24,177 nucleotides of DNA, taken from a virus. Within the stretch, counting starts at the first letter, position 1. The number at the start of each line of letters is the position of its first letter. Below the pieces are notes generated by a model that did not search any database, had not been told where the DNA came from, and saw only the letters and a program-made list of their open reading frames with translations. The position numbers were made by a program, and so were the translations under genes. The DNA is taken from IMG/VR virus record IMGVR_UViG_3300034355_001344, positions 1 through 24,177 of that record; one strand, 5' to 3'. Shown one piece after another: positions 1 to 6,587 of the stretch.

Positions 1-89
1 CTCCGGCATCTGCGCAGCCCGAATCAAAACCACGATTTACTCGCGAACAAATTCAGGAAGAACTTCGTCGCCGTCAGGGAGCGCGATAA
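1..89 (+). CDS. C-terminal tail of an upstream virion-region protein (partial)
   Basis: The frame read from base 3 is open from the window edge to a TAA at 87-89, giving a 28-residue tail rich in Gln, Glu and Arg. The TAA shares a base with the ATG of the next gene (TAATG), the tight coupling typical of this genome. Too little is present to name a function. Its position directly before a large internal-virion-type gene suggests a structural protein, which is inference only. Confidence 0.6.
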   Translation, partial: PASAQPESKPRFTREQIQEELRRRQGAR

Positions 90-2116
90 TGGATGATAAT
101 GATCTTTCCCAATATTCCACTGAAGAGCTTCAGAGAATGTTGGGCGAGCAAGAAGCTCCTGCGCCCACGGGAATTGAGAGTATTCCTGAAGAAGAACTTA
201 CCAGAATGGCTCAAGAAACGCAGCCAGCAGAAGGCGACTGGCGTGGCGAAGTAGCTGCCGGCCTTCGTGGCGTTCGTCGTTCCTTGCCGTTTGGACAGGA
301 CATTGGCGCTGCCGCTGAAGCTTTTCGGAAAGGCGTGCCATTTGAGGAAGAAAAAAGAGCCCAGGTCGCCAGAGACATTGAGCTGGAAAAACAATATCCA
401 AAATCGACGCTTGCTGGTGAGGTTGGTGGGTTTTTTGTTCCCGGATTCGGTCTTGCTGGTCCGATGGCCAAGTCTGAACAGGCTGTTGCATCCCGACTAG
501 CGCCAAAGGTTGGTGAGACTGCGGCCAGAATTGTCGGCGCTGGAGCCGCTGGCGCGGGCGCTGGGGCTATTCAGGGCTTCGGAGAGGGCGTAACTCCAGA
601 GGAGCGCCTAAAGGGCGCTACATCGGCTGCCGGTATCGGTGCGCTTGGCGGAGCGGCATTGCCTGCTGCTGGGGCCGCAGTAAAGCGATCTCTTAATGAG
701 GCTGAACTGGCGGCGCAAAGGCTCGGGATTGGGGCTCCAAGATATGTAACCAGCGAAGCCGCCTTGCCAAAAACCACGGCTGCGGCTCTTGAGGCTGTGC
801 CTGTTACCGGCGGCGTTATCCAGAGAGCAGCCAGAGAAGGAATTGAACAGCTTGGCGAAGCAACCGAGCGGATTCCGGGCGTTTCTCCGCTGGTTGATAG
901 ATATGAAGCCGGAGCCGCCGCGAAACAGGCGTTAACGGGTTGGGCGGGAACACGATCTGAAAATGTCGTCTCAAAAGCATATGACGCTGTTGACAAATAT
1001 ATTAACCCGAATGTAGCCACGCCTCTTTCAAATACCGCGTCTACTGTCCAGCAAATTGGATCCAAAAATTTGCTGGCCCATCTCCCGGAAGAGACTGCTG
1101 CGACCAAGCTTTTGATGGACGCCGTGACTAACCCGGAGGGACTGACGTATGAGGGAATTAAATTCCTTCGCACGCATGTCGGTCAGAAAATGAAGGATGC
1201 GCTTCATACAACGGGTGTCGAGCAAACTGAACTCAAGCAGCTTTATGGTTCTCTCACCAAAGATCTCCGGGATGCGGTAGAAAAAGCTGGTGGTCAGCGC
1301 GGATTAAGCGCATTTGAGCGTGCAAATACTCTAAATGCGCAGGTTCAGGCCAAGCGCGATCAGCTTTACAAGATTGTCGGCGCGGCGGGTGATACGCCTC
1401 CGGAGGCTGTTTTTGATAAAATATACAGAATGGGAACGGATAAAGCCGGAGCCAATATCGAACTTCTCCGCAATGCCAGAACATCCATTAAAGGAAGCGA
1501 TTGGGAAGACGTAACATCGGGCATTATCAATACGATGGGTCGTGATGCCGAAAAAGCTTTTTCTCCGGATCGTTTTGTGACTGCCTACGGGAAGCTTTCT
1601 GATCGCGGCAAGGATCTGATTTTTGGCGCTGCCGGCAATCCGGTAAGACAAGCGATGGAAGATGTAAATCTTCTATCCAGCAAATATGCACAGGCGGCCA
1701 AGAGCAGGAATGTTTCAAAGACTGCTCCGGTTCTGCTTGGGGCTGGCGCATTGCTTGGATTGGCGACCGGAGCGACGGGAATAGGCGGAACTGCCGCTGG
1801 CATATTGGGAACAATCCCGGTTGCAATGCTTCTGGCCAGCCCAAAAACCGCAAAAACCGTTTCCAATTTCATCAAAAAGCCAAGTAAGTTCAGCTATAAT
1901 GCTTTATTGAATGCTGCGAGACTTGAGGCTAGGAAACCTGAAGAAGATCGCACGCCGAGGGCTGCTGGAGGAAAGGTTTATCCTGCCAAAAAGCTTAGCC
2001 TTATGGAGAAGGCTGCAAGGAAAGCCTTTAATGATATTGCTCTGGAATCGCGCCCTTTGATGGATATGCCGGATGAGGCAATCGTCAAGGCGCTGGATTT
2101 GGCGAAAGACAAATGA
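89..2116 (+). CDS. Large Ala/Gly-rich probable internal virion (DNA-ejection) protein
   Basis: This 675-residue protein has an acidic N-terminus, then Gly/Ala-rich hydrophobic stretches around residues 150-200 (GAGAAGAGAGAIQGFGEG, followed by a GALGGAALPAAGAA segment) and a second hydrophobic segment around 545-585. The rest looks helical and charged. The C-terminus has RAAGGKVYPAKK followed by an LMEKAARKAFNDI helix and an acidic patch. Long proteins with this Gly/Ala pattern and an RA(A/T)GG C-terminal motif are common as internal or ejection proteins of alphaproteobacterial podovirus-like phages. Location directly before the lysis genes agrees. No enzymatic motif was recognised, so a transglycosylase role can be neither shown nor excluded. 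The start is fixed by TAATG overlap with the upstream gene. Confidence 0.75.
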   Translation: MDDNDLSQYSTEELQRMLGEQEAPAPTGIESIPEEELTRMAQETQPAEGDWRGEVAAGLRGVRRSLPFGQDIGAAAEAFRKGVPFEEEKRAQVARDIELEKQYPKSTLAGEVGGFFVPGFGLAGPMAKSEQAVASRLAPKVGETAARIVGAGAAGAGAGAIQGFGEGVTPEERLKGATSAAGIGALGGAALPAAGAAVKRSLNEAELAAQRLGIGAPRYVTSEAALPKTTAAALEAVPVTGGVIQRAAREGIEQLGEATERIPGVSPLVDRYEAGAAAKQALTGWAGTRSENVVSKAYDAVDKYINPNVATPLSNTASTVQQIGSKNLLAHLPEETAATKLLMDAVTNPEGLTYEGIKFLRTHVGQKMKDALHTTGVEQTELKQLYGSLTKDLRDAVEKAGGQRGLSAFERANTLNAQVQAKRDQLYKIVGAAGDTPPEAVFDKIYRMGTDKAGANIELLRNARTSIKGSDWEDVTSGIINTMGRDAEKAFSPDRFVTAYGKLSDRGKDLIFGAAGNPVRQAMEDVNLLSSKYAQAAKSRNVSKTAPVLLGAGALLGLATGATGIGGTAAGILGTIPVAMLLASPKTAKTVSNFIKKPSKFSYNALLNAARLEARKPEEDRTPRAAGGKVYPAKKLSLMEKAARKAFNDIALESRPLMDMPDEAIVKALDLAKDK

Positions 2117-2244
2117 TGATTCATCCAGACGATCACGATGCTTTGATCAGGCTATGCAAGGCGGTTGCGGTCGTATGGATATGCGTTCTTTGCTATAAGA
2201 TGGGCAAAGATGCTTATTACATAATGAGGTATGAAATCCCATGA
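2113..2244 (+). CDS. 43-aa single-span membrane protein, lysis cassette (holin/antiholin candidate)
   Basis: This short ORF starts at an ATGA overlapping the stop of the large virion gene and ends at an ATGA overlapping the endolysin start. The product has a short acidic N-terminus (MMIHPDDHD), one hydrophobic helix around residues 11-25 (LCKAVAVVWICVLCY) and a charged tail. Double translational coupling and the position immediately before an endolysin point to a lysis role such as a small holin, antiholin or pinholin. No family is recognised, so the role is inferred from position and topology. An ATG at 2116 is an equally possible start. Confidence 0.6.
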   Translation: MMIHPDDHDALIRLCKAVAVVWICVLCYKMGKDAYYIMRYEIP

Positions 2245-2780
2245 ACAAGGCTTACTTCTTTGATAGAATCAGAAGGGCCGTTTTTGGTGGCAGACTCACG
2301 CAAAAACAGGTCGACGGAATGAGCCGCATCCTTGCGTATCGGGATGAGAAGTGGCCTAAAATGCCGGATGCTGAATTGGCATATCTATTGGCTACGACTG
2401 TCCATGAGACGGCTTTTACGATGCAGCCAATCCGGGAGATGGGTTCTGCGGCGTATTTCAGAACCAAGAGATACGCGCCGAAGTGGATCGGTCGAGGGCT
2501 CATTCAGATTACCTGGAAATATAATTACGAAAAATTCGGTATCGCCAACGATCCGGATTCGGCTCTCAAGTGGCCGACTGCGCTGGACATAGCATTTCGA
2601 GGCATGATTTTCGGAATGTTTACAGGCAAGAAGCTTTCGGATTATATCAAGCCTAACAAGGTTCCGGATTTTGTGGGCGCTCGCCGCATCATAAACGGGA
2701 CAGACAGGGCCAATCTTATCGCCGGTTATGCAAGATCATTTTTGGACGCTCTGACGCAATCAAAGGAGACGCCTAAATGA
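2241..2780 (+). CDS. Endolysin, GH19 chitinase-like muralytic enzyme
   Basis: The 179-residue product has the hallmarks of phage GH19-type endolysins. There is an N-terminal FFDRIRRAVFGGRLTQKQVDG block, HETAFTMQPI at residues 55-64 (the Glu is the expected catalytic acid), GRGLIQIT at 84-91 followed by KYNYEKFG, and ARRIINGTDRA near 147-157. Such enzymes cleave the glycan backbone of peptidoglycan. There is no signal peptide, so export would need a holin. Length is normal for a single-domain member and no separate cell-wall binding domain is seen. It lies between two predicted membrane or lipoprotein genes with ATGA overlaps on both sides. Confidence 0.92.
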   Translation: MNKAYFFDRIRRAVFGGRLTQKQVDGMSRILAYRDEKWPKMPDAELAYLLATTVHETAFTMQPIREMGSAAYFRTKRYAPKWIGRGLIQITWKYNYEKFGIANDPDSALKWPTALDIAFRGMIFGMFTGKKLSDYIKPNKVPDFVGARRIINGTDRANLIAGYARSFLDALTQSKETPK

Positions 2781-2920
2781 TACAGGAAACCCTGAGATTT
2801 ACTATACTGGCTGCTATGTTTTCGTTGACGCTTGTGGGTGTCAGCTTACTGGCGGCCTGTAGTGAAATGAAATACGCTGAATGTATCGTTCGGGACAATA
2901 CGCGCAATCCCTGCAATTGA
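2777..2920 (+). CDS. 47-aa lipoprotein, possible outer-membrane spanin component
   Basis: The start ATG at 2777 overlaps the endolysin stop (ATGA) and has a GGAG about nine bases upstream. The product has a positively charged start, a hydrophobic signal segment and a clear lipobox, SLLAAC, at residues 23-28. The predicted mature lipopeptide is only about 20 residues and contains two more cysteines (AEC and NPC). A lipoprotein next to an endolysin in a phage of a Gram-negative host suggests an Rz1-like outer-membrane spanin subunit. The mature part is shorter than usual for that role, so the role is tentative although the lipoprotein call is good. Confidence 0.7.
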   Translation: MIQETLRFTILAAMFSLTLVGVSLLAACSEMKYAECIVRDNTRNPCN

Positions 2921-2931
2921 TGGAGAATAGA

Positions 2932-3141
2932 ATGTTTAAAAATCTCACTGTTAGCTGGCACACGACTGTTTCCGGCATGATTCCGCTGATTGCCTATGCG
3001 CTGAATTATTTTGGCATGTGGCCCAGCATTATGCCGCTTCCGCCGATCGACCAGGTATGGCCTTTTGTTGTGGCCGTATTGGGTATCGGTGCGTATGCCA
3101 AAGACGCAAACGTGACTGGCGGAAAGATCAGCCAAGAATGA
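2932..3141 (+). CDS. Holin-like protein with two membrane segments
   Basis: The 69-residue product has two hydrophobic segments, about residues 14-30 (SGMIPLIAYALNYFGMW) and 41-56 (QVWPFVVAVLGIGAYA), followed by AKDANVTGGK. A segment of this kind followed by AKDxNVTGG recurs in small phage membrane proteins of lysis modules, often annotated as holins. The ATG at 2932 is preceded by GGAG at eight bases; a start at 2920 (TGATG overlap with the previous stop) is in frame and also possible. Its stop overlaps the next gene as ATGA. Holin function is inferred from topology and neighbours. Confidence 0.75.
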   Translation: MFKNLTVSWHTTVSGMIPLIAYALNYFGMWPSIMPLPPIDQVWPFVVAVLGIGAYAKDANVTGGKISQE

Positions 3142-3383
3142 ACTGGCTATCTCTCGCCATCAAGGTTATCCCTGCGATATTATCCATTATTCAGTGGCTA
3201 ATATCCAGGGCTAACGACAAGAAGCTTATTGCAGAAGGCGAGAGACGCGCTATTTTGGCTAATGCAATGATTATTGCCTCCAAGGTTTCTATCGCTAAAA
3301 AGATAGAGGAGGAGGCAAAGGCGGACCACATTGCCAATCCTGATAGCGATGACGGTTTTGACACCGAGTTTATGAGAAAGTAA
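3138..3383 (+). CDS. Rz-like inner-membrane spanin candidate
   Basis: The 81-residue protein has an N-terminal hydrophobic segment (residues 3-24, LSLAIKVIPAILSIIQWLIS). A charged alpha-helical stretch rich in Lys, Glu and Ala follows, and the tail is acidic, containing DSDDGFDTEF. An N-terminal membrane anchor plus a periplasmic coiled coil ending in a DDGF-type motif is typical of the Rz-like i-spanin proteins that pair with Rz1-type partners next door. The start ATG overlaps the holin stop (ATGA), so it is translationally coupled. An in-frame extension upstream exists but overlaps the holin gene and is unlikely. Confidence 0.7.
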   Translation: MNWLSLAIKVIPAILSIIQWLISRANDKKLIAEGERRAILANAMIIASKVSIAKKIEEEAKADHIANPDSDDGFDTEFMRK

Positions 3384-3385
3384 AT

Positions 3386-3586
3386 ATGGATAGCTGGACT
3401 CTGTGTATAGGTTTTGTAGTTATGTTCTGTCAGGTTCAGGAAGCTCCTAAGCCTGCAACGGACAGTTATTGCGAGATTTCAAAGCCTATTTATTGGAGCG
3501 CATCCGATACGAGGGCAACTAAAGAACAGGTTGACACTCACAATCGGGTTTGGAAAAAGCTATGTCGGACTTCAGGATCGAAATAA
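3386..3586 (+). CDS. Rz1-like small protein with conserved KPIY / Cys motif
   Basis: The 66-residue protein starts two bases after the Rz-like gene. After a short hydrophobic stretch it carries CEISKPIYWSASDTRATK, then QVDTHNRVWKKLC. Many phages of Gram-negative hosts encode small lipoproteins beside Rz with the pattern C...KPIY.S..D..T..Q....N...LC, which this matches. Here the hydrophobic N-terminus (WTLCIGFVVMFCQVQ) lacks a canonical lipobox because the residue before Cys is not small. A lipoprotein signal is instead found in the separate 47-aa gene upstream. The protein overlaps the next gene by 25 bases. Confidence 0.7.
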   Translation: MDSWTLCIGFVVMFCQVQEAPKPATDSYCEISKPIYWSASDTRATKEQVDTHNRVWKKLCRTSGSK

Positions 3587-3906
3587 GCGAAGAAGCCAAA
3601 AATTTAATTGAGGCTATAAAGGATTATATTTCTGTATTCGTTATTCCTATTGCTGGCGGAGCCATAGGCTATGTCGCCGGAAGGCGTAAAGAAAACTCTG
3701 AAGCCAACAAATTTGATGCAGAAGCAGATAAATTTTATGCCGAAGCTGAAGCAGCAAAGCTTGACAGCATTACACGGCATTTCGAAGCCTTGATTGAAGG
3801 CTATGAGACAAGAGTGAAAGATCTTGTGAGTGAGGTTGAAAAGCTCAGAGAAGAGGTTTTGTCTCTTCGCAAGGCGTTAGACCAAAGACCTCGATCAAGA
3901 TATTAA
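3562..3906 (+). CDS. Membrane-anchored coiled-coil protein
   Basis: The 114-residue product has a short amphipathic N-terminus, one hydrophobic segment at about residues 22-43 (YISVFVIPIAGGAIGYVAG), a basic RRK stop-transfer signal, and then a long charged coiled coil with heptad-like Leu/Val spacing (ITRHFEALIEGYETRVKDL and onward). This is i-spanin-like topology, so it could be a second spanin subunit or a virion or membrane accessory protein. An in-frame TTG at 3550 is possible, but the ATG at 3562 is preferred. It is the last gene of the rightward lysis block. Confidence 0.65.
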   Translation: MSDFRIEISEEAKNLIEAIKDYISVFVIPIAGGAIGYVAGRRKENSEANKFDAEADKFYAEAEAAKLDSITRHFEALIEGYETRVKDLVSEVEKLREEVLSLRKALDQRPRSRY

Positions 3907-3944
3907 TTGTCGGATTTGCGCGGTTTCACTGGCCCAAATGCAAC

Positions 3945-4032
3945 ACCAGCTAACACCAGAACCACGCCTTGTATTGACTCGCACAATATCCCGATGTCCG
4001 ACATCCGGCTGACGTTGAAGGTGTTAGCTGGT
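3945..4032. repeat. 13-bp perfect inverted repeat between convergent transcripts
   Basis: ACCAGCTAACACC at 3945-3957 is matched by its exact reverse complement at 4020-4032, with a 62-base loop. Inside the loop is a second perfect dyad, GATGTC-C-GACATC, at 3993-4005. The element sits between the last rightward lysis gene (stop 3904-3906) and the end of the leftward operon, and the right arm includes the last codons of the leftward gene. There is no U-tract, so it is not a classical intrinsic terminator. It may be a bidirectional transcript-end structure or a protein-binding site. Confidence 0.55.
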
Positions 4033-4239
4033 AACTGTCAAATCCTCAGTCTTTTCCGGTTCGATAATTTTAGCATCTATTTCCAAAGGCTCCCATTCTT
4101 CTGAGCCTTCCTTCATAATCTCAAATCTGTGTCCGGCAGATTTGTATTCCAGATGTCCATTCTCATTTAGCTCAAGAGCAAACAGGTTCAATGCTCTCAT
4201 GCGAATGATCGGCTTGGGCTTTGGATTTCTTCCTGCCAT
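4024..4239 (-). CDS. Hypothetical 71-aa protein
   Basis: A small protein with a basic N-terminus (MAGRNPKPKPIIRMRALN) and an acidic C-terminal half (EGSEEWEPLEIDAKIIEPEKTEDL). It is the last gene of the leftward operon, one base after the stop of the ClpP-like gene. No signal peptide, membrane segment or known domain was recognised. The ATG is preceded by GAGG at a distance of about 11 bases. Confidence 0.6.
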   Translation of the reverse strand: MAGRNPKPKPIIRMRALNLFALELNENGHLEYKSAGHRFEIMKEGSEEWEPLEIDAKIIEPEKTEDLTVTS

Positions 4240-4240
4240 G

Positions 4241-4711
4241 TTACTTTACCTCACTGGATGGTGAATAGGACATGTAGTTGTAAACTCCGGGCTTTCTCCC
4301 GAATACAACTCTTGGGTGCGTGTTTTTGCATGGCTTCACGCCCAAATCCACAAGATCCGTATATCCCAATGTAGATTCCGGCGTGTATTGGCGCTGGACA
4401 TGGCCCCAGAGACGCGTCCTGATTGGCGTCGGGAGCATGTATAGCATTTGCTCGGTTATATCCGGCCTGCGATTACCGCTTTTCTCTTCATAGGCCAAAT
4501 GGGCCATGACTTTGGCATTCGGTCCAACGCATACATTTCTTGCGGCCAGAGCCAGAATGCAGGCTGATCTACACATGCCAAGGATCTTGACCTTCCTTCC
4601 CTGGTAATTGTAAATCTCCACAGCCCTTTGATATTCATCTACATAGCCGCCTCGATCATCATGGATCTCTACAGGCGCTGAGCCATATGGTGGGATCGTA
4701 AACTCGCCCAT
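4241..4711 (-). CDS. ClpP/crotonase-fold protein (predicted serine-protease-like)
   Basis: The 156-residue product contains GGYVDEYQRAVEIYNYQG near residue 21, then KILGMCRSACILALAA, then NAKVMAHLAYEEK. The order GG(Y/S)V ... CxSAC ... H is the pattern of ClpP-like predicted proteases (COG3904-like), with the Ser of RSAC as candidate nucleophile and the His of AHLAY as candidate base. Members in bacteria usually carry a signal peptide or membrane anchor. Here an in-frame stop lies seven codons upstream of the ATG, so none is present and the protein should be cytoplasmic. Its substrate is unknown. A hairpin lies just upstream of its ribosome-binding region. Confidence 0.7.
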   Translation of the reverse strand: MGEFTIPPYGSAPVEIHDDRGGYVDEYQRAVEIYNYQGRKVKILGMCRSACILALAARNVCVGPNAKVMAHLAYEEKSGNRRPDITEQMLYMLPTPIRTRLWGHVQRQYTPESTLGYTDLVDLGVKPCKNTHPRVVFGRKPGVYNYMSYSPSSEVK

Positions 4712-4729
4712 AACTGCCCCAATGGGTTA

Positions 4730-4750
4730 GAGGGAGGACTCGCCTCCCTC
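4730..4750 (-). other. Intercistronic hairpin (8-bp perfect stem)
   Basis: GAGGGAGG (4730-4737) pairs perfectly with CCTCCCTC (4743-4750) around a five-base loop. It lies between the stop at 4761 and the start at 4711 of two leftward genes, immediately before the ribosome-binding region of the ClpP-like gene. No T-tract follows in the leftward direction, so RNA processing, mRNA protection or translational control is more likely than termination. In the other direction it is followed by a T-rich stretch. Confidence 0.6.
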
Positions 4751-4760
4751 ATTTGATTGT

Positions 4761-5111
4761 TTACTTTTTGACTGCGGTTTTTGCAGGCGCTGAAATCTTG
4801 ACGGGCTTTTCAATAAACTCGTCTTCCAGCTTGTTAAGGATTTCAGACATTGTCGTAATGCGCTTGCCGATTTCTTCCTGATTTTTATCGACAAGTGGAT
4901 AATGTTCAACAGATTTGTCGACTGATTTGGCGTCTGTCAGTTCGTGCAGCAGCCTTTCAATCATGTCCTGTATTCTGGAATCCTTATCCAGAAATGGCAT
5001 ATTCCCGCGTCCTTTTGCAGCGCGCGCTTCCTGCACAGCGTTAGTCGAGATAGACCGCATACGGTCATCAAGGCTGAAGGTATATGAAGGAATGGCAGTG
5101 ATCATTGTCAT
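4761..5111 (-). CDS. Hypothetical 116-aa protein
   Basis: No known domain was recognised. The middle and C-terminal parts look helical (SRIQDMIERLLHELTDAK and GKRITTMSEILNKLEDEF), so oligomerisation is plausible. The tail is Lys/Ala/Pro rich (SAPAKTAVKK). The start lies in the ACAGGAGAAACAAATG leader shared with other genes of this operon and overlaps the stop of the upstream small gene as ATGA. It is well placed in the leftward operon, so the gene is probably real although its role is unknown. Confidence 0.7.
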   Translation of the reverse strand: MTMITAIPSYTFSLDDRMRSISTNAVQEARAAKGRGNMPFLDKDSRIQDMIERLLHELTDAKSVDKSVEHYPLVDKNQEEIGKRITTMSEILNKLEDEFIEKPVKISAPAKTAVKK

Positions 5112-5269
5112 TTGTTTCTCCTGTTTCCTATGCTGATTGTGGTTTTTACTCTAGGCTGGTCTTTGTTAACGTAGTTTTGACCTTTGAAATATTTACGCAT
5201 CGTTGGGTAGACATCTGCGGCAATCGCACAGGCGCATATCGCTACGACCCATAGACCTATATAAATCAT
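5108..5269 (-). CDS. 53-aa single-span membrane protein
   Basis: A small ORF filling the gap between two leftward genes. It begins two bases after the upstream TAA and ends in an ATGA overlap with the downstream start. The N-terminal half is a hydrophobic segment (IYIGLWVVAICACAIAADVY) and the rest is basic (MRKYFKGQNYVNKDQPRVK). GAGGATGAATAAGC before the ATG gives a plausible Shine-Dalgarno. Function is unknown. Confidence 0.6.
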   Translation of the reverse strand: MIYIGLWVVAICACAIAADVYPTMRKYFKGQNYVNKDQPRVKTTISIGNRRNK

Positions 5270-5271
5270 GC

Positions 5272-5535
5272 TTATTCATCCTCATCAAACGGGCCTCCGT
5301 AGAGGCGCGGCCCCATCGTTGAAAATTGGTTCTTGGGGCTGTATGGGCTGAATTCATTTCCATACGGGCCAAACTGGTTTTTAAGGCTGTATGGATAGAA
5401 TTCATTATTCATCAGGCTAAACTCATTGTTGATGCTTTCGCCATCAAACATGTTGCCTGACAAATTTCCAATGTATTCATCTGCCAGCGCATTCACTGGT
5501 AGAAAAATACAAAATGCTGCTGTTATGATTTTCAC
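5272..5535 (-). CDS. Secreted repeat peptide (signal peptide plus PYS/NNxF repeats)
   Basis: The start is a GTG placed in the conserved leader AACAGGAGAAACAAGTG. Residues 1-19 are a typical signal peptide (MKIITAAFCIFLPVNALA) with cleavage after ALA. The mature chain opens with DEYIGNLSGN and then repeats degenerate units such as NNEF, YPYSLKNQF, GPYGNEF and SPYSPKNQF. Short exported proteins with YLGNLSxN followed by SPYSPxSxNNPY-type repeats occur in bacteria and their phages, and their function is not established. A periplasmic or surface location is predicted. Its own promoter candidate lies at 5560-5588. Confidence 0.75.
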   Translation of the reverse strand: MKIITAAFCIFLPVNALADEYIGNLSGNMFDGESINNEFSLMNNEFYPYSLKNQFGPYGNEFSPYSPKNQFSTMGPRLYGGPFDEDE

Positions 5536-5559
5536 TTGTTTCTCCTGTTTTTTGATTAT

Positions 5560-5588
5560 TTCCTACACTCGCACGCACAAGCCCGCAA
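5560..5588 (-). promoter_or_regulatory. Candidate promoter for the secreted repeat peptide
   Basis: Reading leftward, TTGCGG (5588-5583) is followed by 17 bases and TAGGAA (5565-5560), then by an A-rich leader with ACAGGAGAAACAA before the GTG. The -10-like TAGGAA resembles the TAGGTA at 9071-9076 and TAGGAT at 10483-10488. The -35 is poor compared with TTGACA. Confidence 0.4.
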
Positions 5589-5589
5589 G

Positions 5590-6006
5590 TCAAGCAAATT
5601 TTTTCAAGCTTTTATCCTTGTTTTTATTGGCCATCCATTCCTGATAGCGCTGGAAGACTTCAGGATTTTCTCTTCTCATCACGCGCAGAGCCTTGTCTCG
5701 AATCTGTCCGATCCGCGATGATGATACGCCCAGCTTGTCGGCCAGCTCTCGGACAGTGACGCCATTGATCGTTTGCTTGATAACGAAAATCTCACGTTCC
5801 CGCAGAGCATTCTTGTCATAGGGCGAAGCGTCCTTGAACTTCATCTCATGGCCTTCGTTCCGCATGACATTGATCGTCGCCCTGAGCGCCTTGTGATCCT
5901 TGTTAAGAAGATCAGCGATTTCGGCGATTGTTTTGGTGCCATCGGCAAGATCCAGAATGGAAAGTCGATATGCACTTGTTTCATTTCCGCAGTGTGGACA
6001 TTTCAT
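5590..6006 (-). CDS. Two-HTH regulator with sigma-70 region 4-like C-terminus
   Basis: The 138-residue protein begins with a CPHC half zinc knuckle. A helix-turn-helix-like segment follows (TIAEIADLLNKDHKALRATINVMR, residues about 27-50). A second, clearer one spans about 66-112: ALREREIFVIKQTINGVT, then VRELADKLGVSSSRIGQIRDKALRVM. The second resembles sigma factor region 4. No region 2 is present, so it is probably a transcription regulator rather than a full sigma factor. It lies in the leftward operon between the secreted peptide and an HNH gene. Confidence 0.75.
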   Translation of the reverse strand: MKCPHCGNETSAYRLSILDLADGTKTIAEIADLLNKDHKALRATINVMRNEGHEMKFKDASPYDKNALREREIFVIKQTINGVTVRELADKLGVSSSRIGQIRDKALRVMRRENPEVFQRYQEWMANKNKDKSLKKFA

Positions 6007-6007
6007 T

Positions 6008-6370
6008 TCACGAATCCTCGAACATTGATCTTCGCGGAGGCAAAGATATTTTTTCTGCTCTTTCGCGCTTTGGAAACCCGCGTGATTGTATTTTTACTTT
6101 TGGGGTGACAGCTCCAAGGTGACGCGCCTCTACCCTTTTCGCTTTGCTGATCATCTTGACATCCTGCTTTGTTTTCTCAGAGTGGCATGGAATGCAAAGC
6201 AGCCGGCTGTTTTCGAATGTTGGCTCGCCAAGCAAGCCATCGGCACGTATGTGATCGATTTCAAACTTTGTGCATGGGCATCCACATCCATCGCAATACA
6301 CATTACCATTGACCGTCGCCGCCTTTATTCGGGCGACTATGATCGCTTTAGTGAAATTTCGCCTAGCCAT
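6008..6370 (-). CDS. HNH endonuclease
   Basis: The 120-residue product has the HNH signature: CDGCGCPC near residues 26-33, FEIDHIRADGLLGEP (DH at 39-40), ENSRLLCIPCHSEKT (N54, C59, C62, H63), followed by KAKRVEARHLGA and a basic SRGFPKRE tail. Small free-standing HNH proteins of this layout are widespread in alphaproteobacterial phages and may act in DNA processing during packaging or replication. It overlaps the upstream RHH gene by eight bases. Confidence 0.88.
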   Translation of the reverse strand: MARRNFTKAIIVARIKAATVNGNVYCDGCGCPCTKFEIDHIRADGLLGEPTFENSRLLCIPCHSEKTKQDVKMISKAKRVEARHLGAVTPKVKIQSRGFPKRERAEKISLPPRRSMFEDS

Positions 6371-6587
6371 ATCTGTCTTTCATGTTCCATAGGTAGCTGG
6401 AGATTGCTTCCTGAACCAAATAAGACTGGCTCTTGCCTGTTTTTTCAGAGAACTTTTTGAGCTTGTGGATGATAGTATCATCCATACGAACGTTGAGTTG
6501 CTTCATTACAACTTTCGTTCGGCTCTCTCTGTGGCCTCGCGGCTTTGTAGACAAGTTACGATCATTTTGATCTTGTTTTTGGTGCAT
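6363..6587 (-). CDS. Ribbon-helix-helix DNA-binding protein
   Basis: The C-terminal 47 residues form a ribbon-helix-helix domain: MKQLNVRMDDTIIHKLKKF, then SEKTGKSQSYLVQEAISSYL. Such proteins (CopG/Arc type) bind DNA as dimers and repress transcription. The start at 6587 is chosen because AGGGA lies about seven bases upstream; a later ATG at 6506 would leave only the RHH domain. The basic N-terminal extension (HRESRTKVV) is therefore uncertain. It ends in TAG, overlapping the HNH start. It could act on one of the palindromic sites in this window, but nothing shows which. Confidence 0.75.
   Translation of the reverse strand: MHQKQDQNDRNLSTKPRGHRESRTKVVMKQLNVRMDDTIIHKLKKFSEKTGKSQSYLVQEAISSYLWNMKDRYG

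Noticed and set aside
571-1173. 200-codon leftward ORF inside the large virion gene
   Set aside because: It is a mirror of the Ala/Gly-rich coding frame on the other strand and has no family resemblance.
3907-4104. TTG-started 65-codon ORF after the coiled-coil gene
   Set aside because: It lacks a ribosome-binding site, covers the inverted repeat at 3945-4032 and overlaps the better-supported leftward gene at 4024-4239.
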